Positions 57,232 through 64,000 of a DNA stretch of 64,000 bases are shown one piece after another (the first letter of the stretch is position 1; every line of letters begins with the position of its first letter). The translations under genes were made by a program, and so were the position numbers. The DNA is from Methylibium sp965279545 (GTDB taxonomy: Bacteria; Pseudomonadota; Gammaproteobacteria; Burkholderiales; Burkholderiaceae_C), in contig NZ_OZ257250.1 of NCBI RefSeq assembly GCF_965279545.1, forward strand, positions 4,216,001-4,280,000. Reading direction: 5' to 3'. The notes under the pieces are model-generated. The model saw nothing but the letters and a program-made list of their open reading frames with translations. It was not told the DNA's origin and did not search any database.

Positions 57232-58752
57232 ATGACGCGCAAGCTCGAACTCCAGCTCGACTGGAGCGCCTACGACAGCTACGGCCAGGGCGACGCCTAT
57301 GCCGCGGTGCCGGCGCAGGGCGAGGGCTTCGGCAAGGCCGCCGCGCTGTGCATCGGCAGCCGCCAGTGCCAGAAGGCCGGGGGCCAGGCCGGCGACAAGG
57401 GCGTGATGTGCCCGAGCTTTCGCGTCACGCAGCACGAGCTGCACAGCACGCGCGGTCGCGCGGCGGCCTTGCGGGACGCCCTGAACGGCACGCTCGGCGC
57501 GCAGCCCTTCGTCGACGGCGCGCTGGCCGCCGCGATGGACCTGTGCGTGGCCTGCAAGGGCTGCAAGCGCGAATGCCCCAACGGGGTCGACATGGCCGCG
57601 CTGCGCGCCGAGACCCTGGCTCAGCGCTGGGCGGGCGGCACGCGCCTGCCGCTGCGCACGCGCCTGTTCGCCGCGCTGCCCCACTGGCTGCCGCGACTGC
57701 ACGCCTGGCGCTGGCTGCTGCTGCCCGCGCTGGCACTGCGCGAGCGAGTGCCCGCGCTGGCGCGTGGAATGGAGCGCGCGCTGGGCATCGCCGCGCGGCG
57801 GTCGGTGCCCAGGCCGGCGGCCCGGCCCTTTCTGGCGCAGGCCACGGCCTCGCCCGCGCCGGCGGCCAGCGCGCAGCACGAGGTGGTGCTGCTGGTCGAT
57901 TGTTTCGCCAACCACCTCGAACCCGACGTGGCCCACGCCGCGCTGGACCTGCTGCAAGCCAGCGGCTACCGCGTGCACCTGCTGCGGCCCGCCGCGGGAA
58001 GCGCGCCGCTGTGCTGCGGCCGCAGCGCCTTCTCCGCGGGGCAGATCGCGGCGGCGCGCGGCCATGCGCGGCGCCTGCTGGAGGCGCTCGCGCCGCATGC
58101 GGCGGCGGGCCGCAGCATCATCGGCCTGGAGCCCTCGTGCCTGAGCATGCTGCGCGATGAAGCCCACCAGCTCGGGCTCGATGCGATCCCCGTTCAGGCC
58201 GTGTCGAAGGCCGCGCTGATGCTGGAGGAGTTCCTCGCGCGCGAACTCGACGCCAGGCGCTGGACGCCACCGCAGGGGGGGCCGGCGGCACGGGCCCTCG
58301 TCCACGGCCACTGCCACCAGAAGGCCTTCGGCACCCTCAAGGCCTTGCGCAAGGTGCTGGCGGCGCTGCCGACCCTGCAGGTCGACTGGATCGAGGCCAG
58401 CTGCTGCGGCATGGCCGGCAGCTTCGGCTTCGAAGCGGAGCACTACGACCTGTCGATGCGCATGGCCGAGCTGGCCTTGCTGCCTGCGGTGCGCGGCGCG
58501 CCGCCCGAGGCCCTGATCGTTGCCAGCGGCACCAGTTGCCGGCAGCAGATCCGCGACGGGGCAGGGCGCCGACCGCTGCATCTGGCGCAGCTGCTGCAAC
58601 GCCTGCTGGTGCCGGCCGAAGCGGCGGCGCGCGCCGGGCGCCGGGCCGAGCGAGCGGCCGGTCCGCCGGCCAGTGCGCCGAGGGCGACGAGCTGGCCCTT
58701 CATGGCCCCTGGCGGCCATTCGGCGTGCCCGTCGGGAGAGGGGCTTCGATGA
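57232..58752 (+). CDS. Fe-S oxidoreductase with two CCG domains
   Basis: 506 residues. N-terminal cysteines in GSRQCQKAGGQAGDKGVMCP and the 4Fe-4S motif CVACKGCKRECPNG, then two CCG domains (APLCCGRSAFSAG; WIEASCCGMAGSFGF), as in the Fe-S half of D-lactate/glycolate dehydrogenases and HdrB/GlpC. The FAD domain of those fusions is missing, and the neighbouring flavoprotein may supply it. HGHCHQKAFG is also typical. The last 40 residues are low complexity. Overlaps selO by 4 bases. Confidence 0.85.
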   Translation: MTRKLELQLDWSAYDSYGQGDAYAAVPAQGEGFGKAAALCIGSRQCQKAGGQAGDKGVMCPSFRVTQHELHSTRGRAAALRDALNGTLGAQPFVDGALAAAMDLCVACKGCKRECPNGVDMAALRAETLAQRWAGGTRLPLRTRLFAALPHWLPRLHAWRWLLLPALALRERVPALARGMERALGIAARRSVPRPAARPFLAQATASPAPAASAQHEVVLLVDCFANHLEPDVAHAALDLLQASGYRVHLLRPAAGSAPLCCGRSAFSAGQIAAARGHARRLLEALAPHAAAGRSIIGLEPSCLSMLRDEAHQLGLDAIPVQAVSKAALMLEEFLARELDARRWTPPQGGPAARALVHGHCHQKAFGTLKALRKVLAALPTLQVDWIEASCCGMAGSFGFEAEHYDLSMRMAELALLPAVRGAPPEALIVASGTSCRQQIRDGAGRRPLHLAQLLQRLLVPAEAAARAGRRAERAAGPPASAPRATSWPFMAPGGHSACPSGEGLR

Positions 58753-60203
58753 GCGCCCGCATGACGCTGGCGGCGCTCGGTCCGCCCTACGCCACCGTGG
58801 CGTCGGCCACGCTGCTGCCGGGCGCCGAGCGCCTGATCGGCAACGACGCGCTGGCCGCCGAGCTGGGCCTCGCGCCGCAGGCGTGGCACGGGCCCGAGGC
58901 CACCCAACTGTTCGCCGGCAACCGGCCCTGGCCGGGCTATGCCCCGCGTGCAACGGTCTATGCCGGTCACCAGTTCGGTCGCTACACGCGCCAGCTCGGT
59001 GACGGCCGCGCCCTGCTGATCGCCGAACTCGACACGGGCCAGGGGCGCAGGGAACTGCAGCTCAAGGGCGCCGGGCCCACGCCCTATGCGCGCGGCTCCG
59101 ACGGCCGTGCCGTGCTGCGTTCGTCCCTGCGCGAATACCTGGCCAGTGAAGCGATGCACGCACTGGGGGTGCCGACCACGCGGGCCCTGTCGCTGGTGAC
59201 GTCGAAGCTTGCGGTGCAGCGCGAGCGCACCGAGACCGCGGCCGTGGTGTGCCGCGTGGCGCCGAGCTTCCTGCGCTTCGGTCATTTCGAGTACTACGCG
59301 CACAGCGCCCAGTTCGAGCGGCTCGCGGTGCTGGCCCACCACGTGGTCGCGCAGCACTTCCCGCACCTGGCCGACGTGGCCGCCCCCGGCGAGCGCCACG
59401 CGCAGTGGCTGACCGAAGTGGTCGAGCGCCAGGCGCGTCTGATCGCGATGTGGCAGACGCTGGGTTTTTGCCATGGCGTGATGAACACCGACAACTGCTC
59501 CGTGCTCGGCCTGACGCTGGACTACGGGCCGTTCGGCTTCATGGAGCGCTTCCGCGCCCACCATGTGTGCAACCACTCGGACACCGAAGGCCGCTATGCC
59601 TACCGGGCCCAGCCCGCCATCGGGCAATGGAACTGCGCGCGCCTGCTCGATGCCTGCGCGAGCCTGCTGCACGACGAACCCGAGGCGGCGGGCGAACGGG
59701 CGCGCGCCATCCTGCCGGCCTACGAGCGGGCCTACAACGCCACGGTGATGCAACGCTGGCGCGCCAAGCTGGGCCTGCACGAGGCCCGCGAAGGCGACGC
59801 GGCGCTGGTCAACCGCCTGCTGACGCTGATGCAGCAAGGCCGCTGCGATTTCACGCTGAGCTTCCGCGCCCTCGGCGACCAGGACCTCGGCGCCTTGCGC
59901 ACCCGCTACTCCGAGCCCGCGGCCTTCGACGCCTGGTGGGCCGACTGGCAGCTGCGCGCCGCCAGCGAAGGCGTGGGCGAGGCCGAAAGGCGCGAACGCA
60001 TGCGCCGCGTCAACCCCCGGTTCGTGCTGCGCAACCACCTGGCCCAGACCGCGACCGAGGCCGCCGAACGGGGCGATGCGAGCGCACTGCAGGACCTGCT
60101 GCGCGTGCTGCAGCGGCCGTTCGATGAGCACGCCGCCAGCGCCCGCTTTGCGCAGCCGGCGCCGGCCGGGCAGCCGGCGCTCGAAGTGTCCTGCTCGTCC
60201 TGA
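58749..60203 (+). CDS. selO: Protein adenylyltransferase SelO
   Basis: 484 residues. Pseudokinase-fold AMPylase: YAGHQFGRYTRQLGDGRAL, LQLKGAGPTPYARGSDGRA, FCHGVMNTDNCSVLGLTLD and DYGPFGFMERF. It transfers AMP to Ser/Thr/Tyr of redox proteins. The C-terminus ends in Cys-Ser-Ser, the bacterial form of the Sec-Ser-Ser tail of eukaryotic SelO. Placed between the CCG oxidoreductase and an AAA ATPase in the island. ATG overlaps the upstream stop. Confidence 0.93.
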   Translation: MSARMTLAALGPPYATVASATLLPGAERLIGNDALAAELGLAPQAWHGPEATQLFAGNRPWPGYAPRATVYAGHQFGRYTRQLGDGRALLIAELDTGQGRRELQLKGAGPTPYARGSDGRAVLRSSLREYLASEAMHALGVPTTRALSLVTSKLAVQRERTETAAVVCRVAPSFLRFGHFEYYAHSAQFERLAVLAHHVVAQHFPHLADVAAPGERHAQWLTEVVERQARLIAMWQTLGFCHGVMNTDNCSVLGLTLDYGPFGFMERFRAHHVCNHSDTEGRYAYRAQPAIGQWNCARLLDACASLLHDEPEAAGERARAILPAYERAYNATVMQRWRAKLGLHEAREGDAALVNRLLTLMQQGRCDFTLSFRALGDQDLGALRTRYSEPAAFDAWWADWQLRAASEGVGEAERRERMRRVNPRFVLRNHLAQTATEAAERGDASALQDLLRVLQRPFDEHAASARFAQPAPAGQPALEVSCSS

Positions 60204-60223
60204 GCCCGCCACGGGCCACGACC

Positions 60224-61933
60224 ATGAAGCTGCAGCTCGACCGCCCCCACGTGCTGGCGCTGGCCGAGCGGTTTCCCGCGCTCGGCGACGGCCTGCAGGA
60301 CCAGCTGCGTTTCGGCCACCGCATCGAACTGCGCTCTCACACGCTGCCGATCGAGGCGCTGGAGTTCCTGGCCCGCCTGTACGAAGACGCCGGTGCCGCC
60401 CTGGCCGGCCGCGCCGCGCAACTGCGTGGGCTGGTGGCGGCGCTGCGCAGCGACGCCCCGCGCTTCGGCCCCGGCGATGCGCTCGAGGCCGTGTTGCCGG
60501 CCGTGGTGCGCTACCTCGCGCAGGACAGCGAGCGCGGCTGGCTGTTCGCGGCCAATGTCGCGGGCAAGCCGCTGGCCTGGGTGCCCACCCGCATCGACTT
60601 CGTGATCGGCTCCTCCGAAGAGCTGGGCAAGGTGATGCTGGAGCTCAAGGCCAATGCGCGCGGCGTGCTGGTCTCGCAGTCGCTGCGCTTCACCGAGGCC
60701 GATCTGCAGGGCAAATCAGTCGCCGAGCTGCTGGCGTCCAAGGGCTTCCTGAAGGAGACGCCGGCGCTGCTGGCCGCCTACGATGCCTCGGCCGCGCGCT
60801 ACTTCGACTGGCGCGGCCGCTACGGCAGCCAGTTCTCCGGTCAGGGCGTGGCCTTCCTCGCCGAAGACCCCAGCGCCACCCACCGCGACACCGACTGGAC
60901 CCGCAAGGACCAGGTGATCCTCAGCGCCGGCGGCGGCGCGGCGCGGCTGGTGAACGACGAAGGCATCCTGCCGCCGCGCAGCACCGGGCTCGAATCGCCC
61001 GGCGACATCCTCGCGCCCTACCTGCGCCGCGCCGCCAAGAGCAGCGACTACGACTGCGAAGAGGAGGTCAAGGCGCTGGCCGCCAGCCTGCCCGCGAAGC
61101 TGTTCACGCAGCTGCCGGTGCAGGCCTACCTGTTCCTGTTCCACCTCGAGCTGCACCAGCACCTGTGGGTGCACGTGGACGACATCGCGCCCTACGTCTA
61201 CCAGCCCGAGCTCAAGCACAAGCTGGTGCTGCCGCCCGACCAGACCGAGCTGATCGACATCCTCACCGCCGAGATGGACGTGCTGCAGGACGACGTGGTC
61301 GCGGGCAAGGGCGGCGGCACCACCGTGCTGTGCGCCGGCCCGCCGGGCGTGGGCAAGACGCTCACCGCCGAGGTCTATGCCGAGGTCACCGGCCGGCCGC
61401 TGTACCGCGTGCACTCGGGCCAGCTGGGCCTGAGCGTGGGCGCGATGGAGGCCGCGCTGAAAGAAGCGCTGACCCGCGCGCAGCGCTGGGGCGCGGTGAT
61501 GCTGATCGACGAGGCCGATGTCTACATCAGGAAGCGCAGCGACGACATCGCCGCCAACGCCGTGGTCGGCGTGTTCCTGCGCGTGCTCGAGTACTTCGAC
61601 GGGCTGCTGTTCCTCACCACCAACCGCATCGACGACATCGACGAAGCGATCGTCTCGCGCTGCATCGCGCTGATCCGCTACCACGCCCCCGACCAGGCGG
61701 CGCGCGAGCGCATCTGGCGCGTGATGGCCGAGCAGTTCGGCCTGGCGCTCGACGCTGCGCTGATCACGACGCTGGCCGCCAGCTACCCGCGGGCCAGCGG
61801 GCGCGACATCAAGGGCCTGGCCAAGCTGGTCGCCAAGTTCTGCGGCCACAAGGCGGCGCTGCCGACGCTCGACGTGTTCGCGCGCTGCGCGATGTTCCGT
61901 GCGCTCGACGCGACGTCGGTCGAGGTGCGCTGA
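60224..61933 (+). CDS. AAA-family ATPase with unknown N-terminal domain
   Basis: 569 residues. The AAA domain is at the C-terminus: Walker A CAGPPGVGKTLTAEV (about 369), Walker B AVMLIDEADVYIRKR (about 425), sensor FLTTNRIDDIDEAIVSRC with arginine finger. The first 330 residues are unrecognised: RFPALGDGLQDQLRFGHRI, VRYLAQDSERGWLFAANV, GRYGSQFSGQGVAFL. It could be a remodelling ATPase acting on a nif or Fe-S enzyme, in the manner of CbbX/NirQ activases; that is inference. Confidence 0.82.
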   Translation: MKLQLDRPHVLALAERFPALGDGLQDQLRFGHRIELRSHTLPIEALEFLARLYEDAGAALAGRAAQLRGLVAALRSDAPRFGPGDALEAVLPAVVRYLAQDSERGWLFAANVAGKPLAWVPTRIDFVIGSSEELGKVMLELKANARGVLVSQSLRFTEADLQGKSVAELLASKGFLKETPALLAAYDASAARYFDWRGRYGSQFSGQGVAFLAEDPSATHRDTDWTRKDQVILSAGGGAARLVNDEGILPPRSTGLESPGDILAPYLRRAAKSSDYDCEEEVKALAASLPAKLFTQLPVQAYLFLFHLELHQHLWVHVDDIAPYVYQPELKHKLVLPPDQTELIDILTAEMDVLQDDVVAGKGGGTTVLCAGPPGVGKTLTAEVYAEVTGRPLYRVHSGQLGLSVGAMEAALKEALTRAQRWGAVMLIDEADVYIRKRSDDIAANAVVGVFLRVLEYFDGLLFLTTNRIDDIDEAIVSRCIALIRYHAPDQAARERIWRVMAEQFGLALDAALITTLAASYPRASGRDIKGLAKLVAKFCGHKAALPTLDVFARCAMFRALDATSVEVR

Positions 61934-62003
61934 TGCATCGCCGGGCCGCGCCACGATGCCCGCGCCCCCTCGGGGGGCCGGCGCGCAGCGCCTAGGGGGC
62001 CGC
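61934..62003. repeat. GC-rich palindromic spacer
   Basis: Holds CGGGCCGCGCC and GCGCCCCCTCGGGGGGCC hairpins of the same general type as at 31528 and 37264, before GGGGGCCGCATG of the next gene. Confidence 0.5.
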
Positions 62004-62360
62004 ATGTACCACCGCTCGCTCTACGACATCGTGATGGAGACCGGCCGCTCCATCGGCCTGCTGACGAAGGAGATGCAGGGCGAGGACGAGCTGTTCGCCA
62101 GCACGCTCACGCTGCGTGCCGTGGAGGCGCAGCTGCTCATCATGGCCCACACGCTGGGCAACGTCACGCCGGCCCTGCACCAGCGCCTGATGCAGGTGGA
62201 CTGGCCCGGCTGGGCCGTGCTGCACGACAAGCTGCGCAACGGCGTCCAGCCGCGCCGCGAAGAGATCTGGTATGCCGTCAACGGCCTGGTGCCGCAGACC
62301 ATGAGCCTGCTCCAAGAGCTGCGCCGCAGGCAACCGGTGTGGTTCGAAGTCGGCTATTGA
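62004..62360 (+). CDS. Small helical protein, HepT/DUF86-like paralogue 3
   Basis: 118 residues, third member of the family (21368, 28121). LTLRAVEAQLLIMAHTLG, LMQVDWPGWAVLHDKL, EEIWYAVNGLVPQTMSLLQE and RRQPVWFEVGY. Here the segment HDKLRNG comes closest to the RN-type loop of HepT, but no following His is found. It follows the AAA ATPase by 70 bases and precedes the LLM oxidoreductase. Confidence 0.72.
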   Translation: MYHRSLYDIVMETGRSIGLLTKEMQGEDELFASTLTLRAVEAQLLIMAHTLGNVTPALHQRLMQVDWPGWAVLHDKLRNGVQPRREEIWYAVNGLVPQTMSLLQELRRRQPVWFEVGY

Positions 62361-62384
62361 TCGCGGATTGGGAAGGACAGTGCG

Positions 62385-63362
62385 ATGGCGTTACCGAAGC
62401 TCGGTTACCTGTGCCTGAGCGAGAACCCGAGCGGCGAGGAAGGCCGTGCGCTGGTCCGCCAGTTCGTGCTGGTGCGCGAGGCCGACCGCATGGGCTACGA
62501 CGACATCTGGCTCGGCGAGCATCACTTCGACCGCGCCTGGCCGACCGGCGCCATCACGGCCCTGCTCGGCCACCTGGCGGCCGTCACCTCCAAGGCGCGC
62601 ATCGGCGCGATGGTGCTGACGCCGGCACTGCGCGACGCCGTGCAGCTGGCCGAGGACGTGGCCACGATCGACCTGCTCTCCAAGGGCCGCTTCGAGTTCG
62701 GCGCGGCCAGCGGCGTGGCCTTTGCGAACACGCTGAGCGCCTGCGGCCTCGGCCCCGCCGAGGCGCGCCAGCGGCTGCGCAGCTCGCTGGCGCTCGTGCA
62801 AGACCTGCTCAGCGGCCAGCCCTTGCCGGGGGGCGATGCGGCCCGGCCCGTGACCCTGGTGCCGATGCCGGCGCAAAGACCGTTGCGGGTGTGGATCGCC
62901 AGCGACGACGAAGCCAGCCTGCGCCACGCTGCCAGCCAGGGCTGGGGTTTGATGGCCGCCGCCACCCACAGCCGGGCGCGCGTGCGGCGCGCGGTGCAGC
63001 TCTACACCGAGGCCAGCGGCGGCCGCGCACCGGCCCTGGTGCTGGCGCGCTTTGCCTGCACCGCGGCCACGCGCGACGAAGCGCTGACCATTGCCCGACC
63101 ATACTTCGAAACCTTTGCCGCGAAGGCCCGGGCGGCCGGCTGGGGAACGAGCCGCGAACGCTCGATCGCCGGCGACGTGCAGGCCCTCGTCGAAGAGTCG
63201 CTGGTGGGCAGCCATGCCGAGGTGGCGGCGCAGTTCCACGCCCTGGGCACCGCCTACGGCGCGAGCCGCGTGGCCATCGTGCCCACCAGCGCGCAGTTCG
63301 ACACCCACAAGCACATCCTGGCCGACTTCGTCGACGAGGTGCGGCCGCTGTTCGACGAATGA
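62385..63362 (+). CDS. LLM-class flavin-dependent oxidoreductase
   Basis: 325 residues, luciferase-like monooxygenase fold: MGYDDIWLGEHHFDRAW, IGAMVLTPALRDAVQLAED and LLSKGRFEFGAASG are family signatures. It would use FMNH2 from a partner reductase; substrate unknown. Last plus-strand gene of the island, 24 bases after the HepT-like gene; the next gene is convergent. Confidence 0.87.
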   Translation: MALPKLGYLCLSENPSGEEGRALVRQFVLVREADRMGYDDIWLGEHHFDRAWPTGAITALLGHLAAVTSKARIGAMVLTPALRDAVQLAEDVATIDLLSKGRFEFGAASGVAFANTLSACGLGPAEARQRLRSSLALVQDLLSGQPLPGGDAARPVTLVPMPAQRPLRVWIASDDEASLRHAASQGWGLMAAATHSRARVRRAVQLYTEASGGRAPALVLARFACTAATRDEALTIARPYFETFAAKARAAGWGTSRERSIAGDVQALVEESLVGSHAEVAAQFHALGTAYGASRVAIVPTSAQFDTHKHILADFVDEVRPLFDE

Positions 63363-63374
63363 GTGCGACGGGCC

Positions 63375-64000
63375 TCACCGATGACGGTCAGGCGCGCGCG
63401 CGGCCAGCGCTGAATGCACCAGGCTGCCGAGTTCTTCGAGCGTGTGTTCCTTCTGCATCACGCCGAGCACGCCGAGCTCCGATGCGCTGGCGCGCAGTTC
63501 GTCGGAGACGTAGCCGGAACTGATCGCCACCGGCAAACCGGGCCGAATGCGGGCCAGTGCGCGCGCGACATCCAGCCCGGAGCAGTTGGGCATGTTGTAG
63601 TCGGTCACGACCAGGTCGACCCCCTGGGGGTCGCGTTCCACCAGCGCGATCGCTTCGCGCGCGTCCAGCGTGCAGGTGGCGCGGTAGCCCAGGCGCTCCA
63701 GCAGACCGTGCACCATCAGGCCCATCACCTCGTCGTCGTCGACATAGAGCACATGCTCGCCGTGGCCGCGCAGGGGCTTGGCTTCGATCGTCTCCAGCGG
63801 CATCGGCCGGCTCTCGTAGTCGATCAGCGGGAGGTACAGGCTGAACGTGCTTCCCCGCCCGACCGCGGTCGTCACCGTGATGGCGCCGCCATGCGCCTCC
63901 ACGATGCCGTGCACGACGGCCAGGCCCAGGCCGGTGCCCTGTCCGACCGGCTTGGTGGTGAAGAAGGGCTCGAAGATGTGTTGCCGTGTGTGCTCGTCCA
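63375..64000 (-). CDS. Hybrid sensor histidine kinase, C-terminal part (cut by window end)
   Basis: The reading frame continues through the right edge. From the edge inward it encodes the end of a HATPase domain (HIFEPFFTTKPVGQGTGLGL, then GGAITVTTAVGRGSTFSLYL) and a receiver domain: HVLYVDDDEVMGLMVHGLL, phosphoacceptor Asp in DLVVTDYNMPNCSGLDVA, and the Lys in VMQKEHTLEELG. The N-terminal sensor lies beyond the window. It converges on the LLM gene and probably marks the right border of the island. Confidence 0.88.
   Translation of the reverse strand, partial: DEHTRQHIFEPFFTTKPVGQGTGLGLAVVHGIVEAHGGAITVTTAVGRGSTFSLYLPLIDYESRPMPLETIEAKPLRGHGEHVLYVDDDEVMGLMVHGLLERLGYRATCTLDAREAIALVERDPQGVDLVVTDYNMPNCSGLDVARALARIRPGLPVAISSGYVSDELRASASELGVLGVMQKEHTLEELGSLVHSALAARAPDRHR

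Overview
The window is about 70% G+C DNA that looks chromosomal and reads as a Burkholderiales betaproteobacterium, most likely from the Rubrivivax/Leptothrix/Azohydromonas side of the order. That placement is an inference from the hrcA-nadK-recN neighbourhood, rapZ, the protein sequences and the GC-rich intergenic palindromes typical of that group. No database search was possible.

Left flank (1-13256): a decayed VOC-family gene cut by a dispersed repeat; a minus-strand run (YitT-like membrane protein, PLP decarboxylase, LON-domain protein, rapZ, recN, nadK); hrcA divergent from nadK; fumC and a hemerythrin on the minus strand; a CAU tRNA; a methyltransferase; and a hipBA-type toxin-antitoxin pair preceded by three operators phased at exactly 27 bp.

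Nitrogen-fixation island (about 13.3-63.4 kb), almost all on the plus strand. Block 1: nifE-nifN-nifX-DUF269-DUF683-fdxB-nifQ, a cysteine synthase, a methyltransferase, an NRDE protein and a small helical protein. Block 2: molybdenum genes, with mop diverging from modE-modA-modB-modC-orf-modD. Block 3: small accessory genes and a complete-looking ISC operon (iscS-iscU-erpA-iscA-hscA-fdx, without hscB). Block 4: nifV-nifW-fixABCX, an IscR-like regulator lacking the cluster cysteines, a 2Fe-2S protein and nifA. Block 5: an SBP56-family gene and a membrane protein. Block 6: a pseudo-receiver gene diverging from nifB-fdxN-iscA-like-orf-LRV protein-nifZ-nifZ2-orf-nifS-nifT-orf. Block 7: a tightly packed, poorly characterised tail: a DegT-fold protein without its PLP lysine, a SIR2-like protein, a 2Fe-2S ferredoxin, a flavin amine-oxidase-like protein, an Fe-S/CCG oxidoreductase, selO, an AAA ATPase, a HepT-like small protein and a flavin-dependent LLM oxidoreductase. 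The structural genes nifHDK are absent here and must lie elsewhere if the strain fixes nitrogen.

Regulation can be read from the DNA. Sigma-54 -24/-12 elements, mostly with TGT-N10-ACA NifA sites and sometimes IHF sites, lie before nifE, modE, iscS, nifV and nifB. Two of these intergenic regions are divergent, with one NifA site between two opposed sigma-54 promoters, which pulls an unknown gene and a pseudo-receiver gene into the regulon. In the mod region the NifA site overlaps a ModE-like box. NifA carries the C-X11-C-X19-C-X4-C signature of oxygen-sensitive NifA proteins and no nifL is present. An FNR-like site precedes nifA.

The least described content is (i) a family of three small HepT/DUF86-like paralogues spread over the island, (ii) a second two-member paralogue family, (iii) the pseudo-receiver, (iv) the cysteine-less IscR homologue, and (v) the nine-gene tail module.
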